Source of the DNA: Pseudonocardia kujensis
GTDB taxonomy: Bacteria; Actinomycetota; Actinomycetes; Mycobacteriales; Pseudonocardiaceae
Direction: 5' to 3'
DNA length: 64,000 bases
NCBI RefSeq assembly: GCF_021283305.1
Contig: NZ_JAJSOK010000024.1
Location: 1 to 64,000 of the forward strand
The notes under the pieces are model-generated. The model saw nothing but the letters and a program-made list of their open reading frames with translations, was not told the DNA's origin and did no database searches. The translations under genes and the position numbers were made by a program. Shown in pieces: positions 1-8,123 of the stretch. How positions within the stretch are numbered: the first letter of the stretch is position 1; every line of letters starts with the position of its first letter.

Positions 1-1
1 G

Positions 2-532
2 CAGCGCACCCCGCCGGAGACGCCCTGGCAGACGGGCCGCCGCCGTCCCACCCGCCCGCGCCCCGCCGACGTCGCCACGTCGGGAACCAGGGTGCCCGAG
101 CCCGCCGACCCGACGGGCCGGACCGTCGAGTCGGTTCCCGCGCCGCGGAGCGAGGCCCCGGCCGCACCCCCGCTCGGCCTCCCCGTCCCCGGCCCTCCCG
201 TCCCCGGCCCCCCTCCCGTCCCCACCGAGGCGCACGCCCTCGACCTGGGCCGGGCCACCCCGGAGCCCGAGCCCGCCCCGCTGGTCGACCCGCTGCTGTT
301 CCGCGCCTTCACCCGCTCGCCGGCGGCCCCGTCCGCGCCACCTCGCGACCGACGGCGAGGTGCGGTGGTCGACGGGATCGAGCACCGCCCGCCCGTCCGC
401 CCCGACCCGCAGATCGTCGGGCTCTCGCGGCGGCTGCGCGGGCGTGTCGGATCCCGCGCGTTCACGCTCGTCTTCGTGGGTGTCTACCTGCTGATCCTCG
501 TCCAGCTGATCGTCGCGCTGATGAACCCCTGA
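2..532 (+). CDS. Proline-rich protein with C-terminal membrane anchor, 5' partial
   Basis: The frame is open from the window edge, so the true start may lie upstream; a GTG at 92 is an internal alternative. The visible protein is mostly Pro/Ala/Glu-rich and probably disordered. It becomes basic (RRLRGRVGSR) and ends in one hydrophobic segment of about 20 residues (FTLVFVGVYLLILVQLIVAL) followed by MNP. This predicts a tail-anchored membrane protein with a long cytoplasmic or wall-proximal Pro-rich arm. I do not recognise the family. It lies 219 bases upstream of the MFS/kinase gene on the same strand. Confidence 0.6.
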   Translation, partial: QRTPPETPWQTGRRRPTRPRPADVATSGTRVPEPADPTGRTVESVPAPRSEAPAAPPLGLPVPGPPVPGPPPVPTEAHALDLGRATPEPEPAPLVDPLLFRAFTRSPAAPSAPPRDRRRGAVVDGIEHRPPVRPDPQIVGLSRRLRGRVGSRAFTLVFVGVYLLILVQLIVALMNP

Positions 533-671
533 GACCGCCCGCACGGAGCCCGCGCCGTCCTGTCGGTGCGCCCGTCTACCCTGAGGACGACGACAGGGGC
601 AGGCCCGGCTCGCGCGCGGCCCGCCGTCGACCAGCCCGGTCGAGCGAGGATCGGCGGGCGTCGCACGCGAG

Positions 672-688
672 GGAGGTGACCCGCGATC
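672..688 (+). promoter_or_regulatory. Strong Shine-Dalgarno not matched to an ordinary start codon
   Basis: GGAGGTGA at 672-679 is a near-perfect ribosome binding site. It contains an in-frame TGA at 677, so the following gene must begin after it. The first ordinary in-frame start is GTG at 752, about 70 bases away. At normal spacing the in-frame codon is ATC (686-688). Either the gene starts on this rare codon, or the site serves something else. Confidence 0.4.
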
Positions 689-751
689 GGCTCGGAGAGC
701 GTTCCCGGCAGTCTGGCGGGTACGGCCAACCCGGCACCCACGGCGCACCGC

Positions 752-2725
752 GTGCGCAGCGTCCTGGCCATCCCCGCCTTCCGCAGGCTCTGGACCGTCA
801 CGGCGTTCACCGCCACCGGCGAGTGGTTGAGCCTGCTCGCGCTCACCTCGCTCGCCACCCAGCTGACCAGCGGGTACGCGGCGCAGAGCTTCGCGCTCGG
901 CGGCGTGGTCGCCACCAAGCTGCTGCCGGCGCTGCTGCTCGGCCCGATCGCCGGCGCGCTGGCGGACCGCTTCGACCGGCGCCGCGTGATGGTCACGTGC
1001 GACGTGTTGCGGTTCTGCCTGTTCGTGTCGATCCCGATCGTCGGCTCGCTGTGGTGGCTGTTCGCGGCCACGTTCCTCATCGAGCTGTGCGCGATGTTCT
1101 GGATCCCGGCGAAGGACGCGTCGGTCCCGAACCTGCTCCGCCGCAAGGACCAGGTGGAGACGGCGAACCAGCTCGGCCTCGTCCTCACCTACGGCATCTC
1201 GGTGCTGGTCGCGTCCGGTCTGTTCGCGGTGATCTCCAGCATCCAGCACCTGCTGCCGGAGCAGGACGCGCTGACCACGGTCTACATCGCGCTGGTGCTC
1301 GACGGGTGCGCGTTCCTCCTCTCCGCCACGGTCGTCTGGTTCGGGATCAAGGAGATCTCCGGGCGGTCCGGACCGCGGGACTCCGAGGAGCAGCCGGGCC
1401 TGCTGACGCTGCTCCGCGAGGGGTTCGCCTACGTCGCGACCACGCCCCTGATCCGCGGCCTGGTGCTCGGCATCATCGGCGCCTTCGCCGCCGGTGGCGC
1501 GGTCATCGCCTCGGCCAAGCTCTACGCGGCCAGCCTCGGCGGCGGCGACGCGGCGTACTCCGTGCTGTTCACCGCGGTGTTCGTCGGCCTCGCGCTCGGC
1601 ATGGCGGTGGCACCGCGGCTCGCGCACCGGCTCCCGCACAACCGGCTGTTCGGCACGGCGATCGTGGGCGCGGGCGTCGCGCTGATCGTCGTCGCGGTGT
1701 CCGGGCACCTGTTCATGGCGCTCCTCGCCGTGGCCCTGGTGGGCGGGTTCGCCGGCATCGCCTTCCTCACCGGGCTCACGATCATCGGCTCCCAGGTGTC
1801 GGACGACATCCGCGGCCGGATCGTCGCGTTCGTCCAGTCCCTGGTCCGGCTGGTGCTGCTCGGCTCGATGTCGCTGGTCCCGGTGCTGGTCGGGCTGGTC
1901 AGCACCCGGGCGGTCGACCTGTTCGGCTGGCACTTCACGGTCGACGGCACGCGGTTCGTGCTGGCCGGCGGCGGTCTCGTCGCCGCCGTCATCGGCACGC
2001 TGGCCTACCGGCAGATGGACGAGCGCCGCCTCGAGCCGCTGCTGGGCGACCTCGTCTCGGCGCTGCGCCAGGGCGAGGTCCGCCGCGGCTCCGGCACCCT
2101 CGTCGCGGTCGAGGGCGCCACCCCGGAGGAGGCCGCCGACCAGGCCGAGCGGCTCGCACGCGCGCTGCGCGACCGCGGGCACGTCGTCGTCGAACCCGAC
2201 GACGGCGAGCGGGACGAGCTGCGCTGGGCGGCCGCCACCCGCGAGGCCCACCTGGCCGGCGCCCGGGCGAAGGCCCTGGCCGCGGCCGCGATCCGGGCGG
2301 ACCTGGTCGAGCGGGTGATCCGCCCGGCGCTCGACGAGGGCGCGGTCGTCGTCATGGACCGGTTCATGGTCAGCCCGATCGCGCAGTTCGGCGTCGCCGC
2401 GGACCGGATGGACGCCGAGCTCGAGCGCGGTGAGCTGGAGCGCCTCGCCGCCTGGGCCACCGGCCGGCTCCGCCCGGACATCACCGTCCTGCTCGACCGC
2501 GAGGGCGCCAGCGCGGGACCCGGCGGCGTCGCCGGCGAGGAGCACGTCCGGGTACAGCGGCTGTTGGCGGGCCTGGTCGCGGCCGAGCCCCAGCACTACG
2601 TGGTGGTCGACGCCGACGGGGCGCCGGAGGAGGTCGCCGCGCGCATCCTGACCGGGGTCACACCTTCGCTGCCGGAGGCCCCTGAGCAGCCCGAGGACAT
2701 CCCCCGGCCCACGGTCGAGCCGTGA
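752..2725 (+). CDS. MFS transporter fused to a thymidylate-kinase-like domain
   Basis: Residues about 1-430 form a 12-helix major facilitator with the loop-2 signature LADRFDRRRVMV. After a short linker, residues about 445-640 resemble dTMP kinase: LVAVEGA start, helix of ERLARALRDRGH type, DRFMVSPIAQFG (the DRY/DRF motif) and VLLDREGA. MFS-dTMP kinase fusions are, to my knowledge, known in actinomycetes. The expected P-loop (GxDGxGKST) after VAVEG is missing and reads GATPEEAADQ, so the kinase is probably inactive. The start is uncertain: GTG 752 has no ribosome site of its own, while a strong one lies at 672-679. The stop overlaps the next gene by 4 bases, so translation is coupled to holB. 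Confidence 0.8.
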   Translation: MRSVLAIPAFRRLWTVTAFTATGEWLSLLALTSLATQLTSGYAAQSFALGGVVATKLLPALLLGPIAGALADRFDRRRVMVTCDVLRFCLFVSIPIVGSLWWLFAATFLIELCAMFWIPAKDASVPNLLRRKDQVETANQLGLVLTYGISVLVASGLFAVISSIQHLLPEQDALTTVYIALVLDGCAFLLSATVVWFGIKEISGRSGPRDSEEQPGLLTLLREGFAYVATTPLIRGLVLGIIGAFAAGGAVIASAKLYAASLGGGDAAYSVLFTAVFVGLALGMAVAPRLAHRLPHNRLFGTAIVGAGVALIVVAVSGHLFMALLAVALVGGFAGIAFLTGLTIIGSQVSDDIRGRIVAFVQSLVRLVLLGSMSLVPVLVGLVSTRAVDLFGWHFTVDGTRFVLAGGGLVAAVIGTLAYRQMDERRLEPLLGDLVSALRQGEVRRGSGTLVAVEGATPEEAADQAERLARALRDRGHVVVEPDDGERDELRWAAATREAHLAGARAKALAAAAIRADLVERVIRPALDEGAVVVMDRFMVSPIAQFGVAADRMDAELERGELERLAAWATGRLRPDITVLLDREGASAGPGGVAGEEHVRVQRLLAGLVAAEPQHYVVVDADGAPEEVAARILTGVTPSLPEAPEQPEDIPRPTVEP

Positions 2726-3879
2726 GCGCGGGTGTCTGGCGGGACGTCGTCGGGCAGCCCGCCGCGGTCGAGGAGCTGAGCACCGCCGCGTCCACGCCGT
2801 CGGCGATGACGCACGCCTGGCTGTTCACCGGCCCGCCCGGCTCCGGCCGCTCCAACGCCGCGCGCGCCTTCGCCGCCGCGCTGCAGTGCCCCACGGGCGG
2901 CTGCGGCGAGTGCCAGGCCTGCCACACCGTGCTCGCGGGCACCCATGCCGACGTCCGGGAGGTCGTGCCCGAGGGGTTGTCGATCTCGGTCGCGGAGATG
3001 CGCAACCTCGTGCAGCTCGCCGCGCGCCGCCCGTCCACCGGCGCCTGGCAGATCCTGGTCATCACCGACGCGGACCGGCTCACCGAGGGCGCGGCGAACG
3101 CGCTGCTCAAGGCGGTGGAGGAGCCCGCGGACCAGACCGTGTTCCTGCTCTGTGCGCCGTCGGACCACCCCGAGGACGTGCCGATCACGATCCGCTCCCG
3201 GTGCCGCGTCGTCGCCTTGCGCACGCCGGTGCCGGAGGCGATCGCCGAGGTGCTCGTGGAGCGGGACGGCATCGAGCCCGAGCAGGCGCGGTGGGCGGCC
3301 TCGGTCTCCGGTGGACATGTCGGCCGGGCCCGGCGGCTCGCCCGCGACCCGGAGGCACGGGAGCGGCGCGAGCGTGTGCTCGGCGTCCCGCTGCGGCTGC
3401 GCCACCTGGGGGACGCGTTCGCCTTCGCCGACGCGCTCGTCCGCTCCGCGGAGGCCGAGGCAGCCGACGTCAGTGGCGCCCGCGACGCGGCCGAGCGCGA
3501 GGAGCTCGCCGTCGCGATGGGTGCCGGCGGCACCGGCAAGGGCGCAGCCGCCGCCGCCCGCGGTGCCAAGGCCGCCGAGCGCGAGCTGGAGCGCCGGCAG
3601 AAGTCGCGCAACACCCGCACCCAGCGCGACGCCCTGGACCGGGCGCTCGTCGACCTCGCCGGCTTCTACCGGGACGTGCTGGTGGCCGGCACGGCCGCGG
3701 TCGTCGCGCTCGGCAACCCCGACCGCGAGTCGGACATCCGCCAGGCCGCCCGCGAGTGGAGCCCCGAGTCCACCCTGCGCCGCCTCGAGGCCGTGCTCGC
3801 CTGCCGCGAGGCCCTCGAGCTCAACGTGAAGCCGCGGATCGCGGTGGAGGCGATGATGACCGCGCTGCAGCAGGGCTGA
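2722..3879 (+). CDS. holB: DNA polymerase III subunit delta'
   Basis: This is the clamp-loader delta' subunit, which works with delta and tau/gamma to open the beta clamp. The N-terminal AAA+ fold has the degenerate Walker A GPPGSGRSNAAR, with Arg where Lys is usual; delta' often does not hydrolyse ATP. The four-cysteine zinc module CPTGGCGECQACH follows, then LVITDADRLTEGAANALLKAVEEP and the SRC motif (SRCRVVAL). At 385 residues it is a normal length for actinobacteria. GTG 2722 overlaps the upstream TGA by 4 bases. An Ala/Glu/Lys-rich segment at residues 250-300 separates the AAA+ part from the C-terminal helical domain. Confidence 0.92.
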   Translation: MSAGVWRDVVGQPAAVEELSTAASTPSAMTHAWLFTGPPGSGRSNAARAFAAALQCPTGGCGECQACHTVLAGTHADVREVVPEGLSISVAEMRNLVQLAARRPSTGAWQILVITDADRLTEGAANALLKAVEEPADQTVFLLCAPSDHPEDVPITIRSRCRVVALRTPVPEAIAEVLVERDGIEPEQARWAASVSGGHVGRARRLARDPEARERRERVLGVPLRLRHLGDAFAFADALVRSAEAEAADVSGARDAAEREELAVAMGAGGTGKGAAAAARGAKAAERELERRQKSRNTRTQRDALDRALVDLAGFYRDVLVAGTAAVVALGNPDRESDIRQAAREWSPESTLRRLEAVLACREALELNVKPRIAVEAMMTALQQG

Positions 3880-3896
3880 TCGGCCCTGCCCGCTCT

Positions 3897-3920
3897 GCTC
3901 CTCCCGACCCGAGGAGGAGC
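3897..3920 (+). terminator. Hairpin after holB
   Basis: GCTCCTC (3897-3903) can pair with GAGGAGC (3914-3920) over a 10-base loop, 18 bases after the holB stop. There is no T-run, so this is a GC-rich actinobacterial style terminator at best. Confidence 0.45.
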
Positions 3921-4625
3921 CGTGGACCGTCGGCCCGCCGTCGCAATGACGCGCGAGCCTGACCACGGCGGGCGGGTCGTGCGGAACTGCGGTCCCGAGC
4001 GCGAGCGCGGAGAAGATCGCGACCGGGGCGAAGAGGAAGCAGGCGGCGAGGGCGAGGCCGCAGGTGGAGCCCGCGTCGGTGTCGCCGTCGACGACGAACC
4101 ACACGAACCCGTGCAGCGCCACGGCCAGCAAAGCGGGCGCCGCGATCCCGGGCACTGACTGGCTCGCCGCGTACGCCACGGCGAACACGGGCAGGACCAG
4201 CCCCGCGACCGTCATCAGGTCGAATCCCCGCCGTAGCAGCTGCTCCCCCGTGAGGTGCAGGGTGACCCCGACGAAGAGGGCCGCGACGATGCTCGGCGCG
4301 ATGCCGCCGCCGGGCAGCACGCCGGCGAGCAGGGTCGGCAGCGGCGGGTAGGCGAACCTGAGGCCCAGCAGGTCCGCCCCGGCCCCGAGCTCCTGCGGGT
4401 CGAGGCCGTCGAGCAGGTCGCGGTCGATGCCGGTGTCTGCGAGGTCGACGTACCCGCACTCCCACGTCCGCGCCAGCAGCCGGTACAGCTCGGTCCGCTT
4501 CACCAACCCGGCGGCGACCAGCACCGCCCGGTCCGCGCCCCGTTGCGTGCGGACGCCTCGACCGCCCGGTCCCCCTGCTCCGCGTTGATTCGCCCCTCCG
4601 CGACCAGCACGTCCCCGATCCGCAT
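3914..4625 (-). pseudogene. Decayed MshEN-domain membrane protein
   Basis: From ATG 4625 the protein reads MRIGDVLVAEGRINAEQ, the repeat typical of MshEN / GspE N-terminal domains. After ARNGAR the frame runs into a stop. The homology continues in another frame as AVLVAAGLVKRTELYRLLA and YVDLADTGIDRDLLDGL, so there is one indel near 4524-4535. Downstream come several hydrophobic segments (LPTLLAGVLPGG, IVAALFVGVTLHL, LMTVAGLVLPVFAVAY, LLAVALHGFVWFVV). Full-length relatives usually add a catalytic or larger membrane part. Here the reading frame runs into the antisense of holB without a plausible end, so the 3' end appears lost as well. Convergent with holB. Confidence 0.55.
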
Positions 4626-4768
4626 GTCCGTGCCGACCGTCGTCCTGGTCGGAGCATCGCGACGCCCGGCCCGGCGCACACCTGAGCTGCGAAGACGACC
4701 CGACCGGGGGGCGGGGTGGGGGTCCGGTCGCCGGTCTCGGGACGGTGGGTAGACTGATGTCGCACCAC

Positions 4769-4845
4769 GCCGCCTTAGCTCAGTCGGTTAGAGCGACGCA
4801 CTCGTAATGCGTAGGTCTGGGGTTCGACTCCCCAAGGCGGCTCCA
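4769..4845 (+). tRNA. tRNA-Thr (anticodon CGT)
   Basis: Full cloverleaf. Acceptor GCCGCCT/AGGCGGC (4769-4775 / 4835-4841), D-arm from 4778, anticodon stem ACGCA/TGCGT with loop CTCGTAA and anticodon CGT at 4803-4805 (reads ACG), T-arm TGGGG-TTCGACT-CCCCA, discriminator T 4842 and encoded CCA 4843-4845. The 3' 46 bases are the attachment core for the DNA integrated to the right. Integration leaves this copy intact. Confidence 0.97.
4800..4845 (+). repeat. attL core (3' end of tRNA-Thr)
   Basis: This 46-base segment runs from the 3' strand of the anticodon stem-loop through the CCA. It is identical at 17738-17783, and 45 bases of it recur at 31038-31082. Flanks diverge immediately on both sides, as expected for a site-specific recombination core. 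Confidence 0.93.
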
Positions 4846-4965
4846 CAAATCCCCTGGTAGAACGCTTGCCGGGGGATCTCTCATATCCTGGACGAACTGC
4901 AACTACGACAGTGTGTGTCCGTTGTGATCCCGGGAGTGCGCCTCGCGCGCGTGGAAGGTGGCCCT

Positions 4966-5481
4966 GTGACCGAGACTGTCCCGAGCGAGCAGGACGAGGC
5001 TCGCTTCCTGGTCATGGGAGCCTTCGGCGAGACGGTGATGCGGTTTCAGCTGCTCGAGATGACGTTCTGGAGCATCCTGGCTCTGCGGCTGAAGAAGGGC
5101 GTGACGCTCGACCAGGGCATGGCGAAGGTTGCGTCCTGGGACGCTCAGACCATGGGCCGGCTTGTCGGCGTGCTCGATCTTCCGGACGAGCTCAAGGCTG
5201 AGGCAGACACTGCCGTTGATACCCGCAACTATCTCGTGCATCGCTTCATGCGGGACAGGGCTCCGTATCTGCATGACGTGGACTTCTGCCACCACGTTGC
5301 CGATGAACTCGCCAAGGTCCTCGCCCGGCTAGACGACTTCGAGGAACGGCTCGACGCCCACACGCGAGGTCTCGGCCTAGAGGTATTGACCGACGAGGAC
5401 CTTGAGCGAATGGGTCTTGCGGAGCCACCGGACCCAGCGGTTTGGTTCGAGGGGTTCGAAGGTCCCGACGACGCGTCCTGA
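4966..5481 (+). CDS. HEPN-like protein next to attL
   Basis: This is a 171-residue, mainly helical protein. It contains TRNYLVHRFMRD, which fits the HEPN RNase signature RNxxxH exactly (R-N-Y-L-V-H), preceded by a helix ending LPDELKAEADTAVD and followed by FCHHVADELAKVLARLDDFEER. HEPN proteins are commonly RNases or toxin modules in defence and toxin-antitoxin systems; that this one cleaves RNA is inference. GTG 4966 is chosen because GAAGGTGG sits 4-11 bases upstream; an in-frame GTG at 4915 has no such site. It is a single gene directly inside the left attachment site, a usual cargo position. No partner antitoxin is evident. Confidence 0.6.
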   Translation: MTETVPSEQDEARFLVMGAFGETVMRFQLLEMTFWSILALRLKKGVTLDQGMAKVASWDAQTMGRLVGVLDLPDELKAEADTAVDTRNYLVHRFMRDRAPYLHDVDFCHHVADELAKVLARLDDFEERLDAHTRGLGLEVLTDEDLERMGLAEPPDPAVWFEGFEGPDDAS

Positions 5482-5664
5482 GGGCCTCTGCGCGTTCGCG
5501 CCCATGTCATCACCCTCGCGAATACGCGCAGTCGACCCTGCGGACGCGCTGGGCCGTCACCCGGGGGTGTGGTCGACGCCGTGATATGCGCGTGATCGTC
5601 ACCCTCTGCTACTCTTTGGGCGTGATGTCCGCGAGGTGGGGACTTCACAGGGTCCTGAGCCGTT

Positions 5665-5790
5665 GAGGACTCGCTGAAGGAGCTCGACGAGGTGGCGTAC
5701 CTGCGCTTCGCCGAGCGTGTACCGCTCCTTCTCGTCCATCGAGGACTTCGAGAAGGAGATCGCCGATCTGCGGACGCGGCTGCCGGGGAA
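5665..5790 (+). pseudogene. nrdR: Captured 3' fragment of nrdR with a frameshift
   Basis: Reading from 5665 gives EDSLKELDEVAYLRFA. One base out of frame it continues SVYRSFSSIEDFEKEIADLR. This matches the end of the ATP-cone domain of NrdR, the ribonucleotide reductase repressor (E. coli has LKKLDKVAYIRFASVYRSF). One extra base near 5711-5716 separates the two parts. Everything upstream of this C-terminal stretch is absent and a TGA lies in frame at 5656. The segment therefore looks like a host-gene remnant carried in the element, not a working gene. The 183 bases before it (5482-5664) show no gene apart from a possible -10 TACTCT and a 13-codon ORF that I do not support. Confidence 0.75.
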
Positions 5791-5974
5791 GCAGCTGACC
5801 GACGGAGATCGGGCCGGTCGGGGTGCGGGACCGACCGGGCAAGGGTCTTCAGGGACCAGTGGGGCCGACCCGGACTACGGAAGTCGAGCCGACCCCGATC
5901 TCGCAGGCAGGACATCGTCCGTCGCCCCAGCCGGCGGAGGGTGCAGCACATGGTCGGATGCGAATGAGGAAAGC

Positions 5975-6211
5975 ATGACGATCGTTCCGATGCTGGGGTT
6001 CGTCGCTGCCTTCGGGCTCTTGGCGATTATCGCCGGGATTCTGAGGAAGCTGATGGAGATCAACTTCGTCGCTTGGAGCCTGCGCCGTCAGGGTGTGAGC
6101 GACGAGGAGATCCAGAAGTTCGCGCTGGCAACCGCCAAGCGTGAGCGGGCGAACCTGCTCGTCGTCGTCCTGGGCAAGGTGCTCGACTGCATCAAGTCCT
6201 GGAAGCTTTAA
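5975..6211 (+). CDS. Small membrane protein
   Basis: 78 residues beginning MTIVPMLGFVAAFGLLAIIAGIL, one N-terminal transmembrane helix. A basic amphipathic stretch (RKLMEINFVAWSLRRQGVSDEEIQKFALATAKRERAN is interrupted by a short acidic turn) and a second weak hydrophobic patch (LLVVVLGKVL) follow. ATG 5975 has GAGGA four bases upstream. The frame is open back to 5717, but that part is the shifted nrdR remnant and low-complexity sequence, so the short form is preferred. Its stop codon overlaps the integrase stop (convergent). Family not recognised. Confidence 0.5.
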   Translation: MTIVPMLGFVAAFGLLAIIAGILRKLMEINFVAWSLRRQGVSDEEIQKFALATAKRERANLLVVVLGKVLDCIKSWKL

Positions 6212-7554
6212 GCGTCACGACGAGCGCGGGGTACGACGGCCGCCGTGGCTTCGGCTGCGGCGGTCGCCACCTCGGGGAAGATTCTCGTGTAGGTGTTCGC
6301 CGTGAGCGCGATGTTCGAGTGGCCCAGCGTCTCCTGGATGATCTTCAGGTCCACACCCGCAGCCATCATCAGCGAGGCAGCGCCGTGGCGAAGATCGTGC
6401 AGCCTGATCGGTGGCAGCCCAGCCCCGATGATGAGGTCGTCCTGGAACTGGTCCGTGACGTCGTTCGGGTGCAGGGGTGAACCGTCCTCACGAGTGAAGA
6501 CCTTGCCGGACTCGACCCAGGCGTCGCCCCACATCATGCGGTCGACGAGCTGCTTCTTGCGATGGGCTCGCAGGGCCTCCACCGTCCCCTCGTCCAGTGC
6601 GATCGAACGATCCCCCGCGTCCGACTTCGGCGTGTCCTCGACTACCCGACCACCGACGACGATGCGCTCTCGAACAATGGCGATGGTCCCGCGCTTGAGA
6701 TCGACCTCGGGCCATTCGAGTCCGCAGGCTTCGCCTCGTCGCAATCCGCGGAAGGCGATGAGGTGCCAGAGCGCATACAGACGATCGGATGCCGCATGGT
6801 CGAGGAACTGACCTAGCTGATCGGCGGTCCACACCATGACCGGACTGGGTGTGGGGACCTGCTGACGTGCGCGCTTTGTGATCTTGCCGTTCTTCGTGAG
6901 CTTGTCGACCTCGGCCTGCCACCGCTCGACTCGCTGCTCGGTCCAGATGAGGGCCTTCGGTCGCTTACCGCTTTCGAGCTTGACCAGGGCTGCGGGGTTG
7001 ACGGTGATGAGCCCCTGTCGCACAGCGTCGCCCAGGGCCGTTCTCAGCGACGCCCGTACGCGCTGGCGTGTGGCAGGACCGCCCCCTCGTGCGCCGGGCA
7101 CCTTGCCGACCTCAGCGAGCATTGCGGCGACGTGATGCACCCGGAGATCCGCCAGCAAGATGTGACCGATCAAGGGTTCGAAGTACAGCTGGATGTGCCG
7201 TCGATACGAGTGCGCCGTGCCCTCTTTCACGTCGGTCTTGGCGTCGATCCACTCGGCGAGGAACTGCCCGACCGTGAGCCGATGAGTGACGACCACACCC
7301 CGAGCAGCCTTCGCCTTGAGATCGTCCATCGCGGCCTGGGCTTCGCCTTGTGTGGCGAACTTGCCCCTAACGACGCGTTCCGTCTTCCCGAGCGCGCCCT
7401 CGACGTAGATCTTGAACGTCCACGTGCCGTGCTTCGGGTTCCAACCCCCGCCAGGGCGCTTGAGCTTCGGACACTTCGAGCCGAGCTGACGGCGCTTGCC
7501 GTCCACCACGACAGTGCAGCCGCAGCGTTTGTAGGTCGACCCACGGCTACTCAC
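6208..7554 (-). CDS. int: Tyrosine site-specific integrase
   Basis: 448 residues. The N-terminal arm-binding part begins SSRGSTYKRCGCTVVVDGK with a Cys pair. A SAM-like core-binding domain follows (LTVGQFLAEWIDAK, HSYRRHIQLYFEPLIG), then the catalytic domain with Arg in FRGLRRGEACGLEW, a Lys turn (TPKSDAGDRSIAL), HDLRHGAASLMMAAG, GHSNIALTANTYTR and the nucleophile Tyr in NTYTR. It should recombine the tRNA-Thr core 1.4 kb away. GTG 7554 overlaps the TGA of the upstream regulator by 4 bases, so the two are translated together. The frame extends further upstream, but only as antisense of that regulator. Confidence 0.93.
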   Translation of the reverse strand: MSSRGSTYKRCGCTVVVDGKRRQLGSKCPKLKRPGGGWNPKHGTWTFKIYVEGALGKTERVVRGKFATQGEAQAAMDDLKAKAARGVVVTHRLTVGQFLAEWIDAKTDVKEGTAHSYRRHIQLYFEPLIGHILLADLRVHHVAAMLAEVGKVPGARGGGPATRQRVRASLRTALGDAVRQGLITVNPAALVKLESGKRPKALIWTEQRVERWQAEVDKLTKNGKITKRARQQVPTPSPVMVWTADQLGQFLDHAASDRLYALWHLIAFRGLRRGEACGLEWPEVDLKRGTIAIVRERIVVGGRVVEDTPKSDAGDRSIALDEGTVEALRAHRKKQLVDRMMWGDAWVESGKVFTREDGSPLHPNDVTDQFQDDLIIGAGLPPIRLHDLRHGAASLMMAAGVDLKIIQETLGHSNIALTANTYTRIFPEVATAAAEATAAVVPRARRDA

Positions 7555-8123
7555 GACAGCTCCCGGACGGTTTCCTCGATCTCGCGCGTCATGCGCTTGG
7601 TCATCCCTGCTCTGAGCGTGCGTGCGCGTTGCGGGTCTCCGACGTTGCCCAGGCGGTGGTCTCGTTCCTCGGCGAACGAGCGGCCCCAGAGCTGTTGTGC
7701 GGCTTGCTGTACGACCGGTGCTTCGGCGCCGAGCCGGTGAGCGACCAACGCCTCGGTGCGGTCGACGTCGGGCACGTTCGTGAAGTCCACGACGAGCTGG
7801 CGGGCGAGGGGCTTTCCGCGTCCGAGCGCAGCCCGAAGGTCGGACCGGCTGACGGTGATCTCGGGGGTCAATCGCACCTCGCCGTCGCCCTCGAACCAGT
7901 CGGCCAACTTCATGTCGTACGCCGACGACAGGAGCAGCAGCTCTTCGAGCGACAGGGACTCGCGACGGCCGGTCTCCAGCGAGGCGACGTGATCGCGCGT
8001 CCAGTTCAGGCCGGCAAGGCGGACGTGCTGCGCGGCATCGCCCTGGGTCTGCCCGCTCTGGTCGACTCGGCGACGAGCCAAGCGCTCGCCCACCACCTGA
8101 CCTACGGATTTCGACTTCGTCAT
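7551..8123 (-). CDS. XRE-family helix-turn-helix regulator, probable element repressor
   Basis: 190 residues. A helix-turn-helix lies in the first 80 (VGQVVGERLARRR, QGDAAQHVRLAGL, WTRDHVASLETGRRE, SLEELLLLSSAYDMKLADWF), followed by a C-terminal helical region. It sits between int and the divergent Xis-like gene, the position of the Stl-type master repressor in Gram-positive islands. ATG 8123 is chosen because a -10-like TACAGT lies seven bases upstream of it on the minus strand with no ribosome site, i.e. a probable leaderless start. The -10 overlaps a repeated operator, which suggests autoregulation. Confidence 0.8.
   Translation of the reverse strand: MTKSKSVGQVVGERLARRRVDQSGQTQGDAAQHVRLAGLNWTRDHVASLETGRRESLSLEELLLLSSAYDMKLADWFEGDGEVRLTPEITVSRSDLRAALGRGKPLARQLVVDFTNVPDVDRTEALVAHRLGAEAPVVQQAAQQLWGRSFAEERDHRLGNVGDPQRARTLRAGMTKRMTREIEETVRELS

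Noticed and set aside
2596-4524. 642-codon minus-strand open frame
   Set aside because: Only the first about 200 codons resemble protein (MshEN/membrane remnant); the remainder is antisense of holB.
5608-5658. Leaderless leader peptide before the nrdR remnant
   Set aside because: A TACTCT box and a 13-codon ORF are present, but nothing downstream is intact to be regulated.
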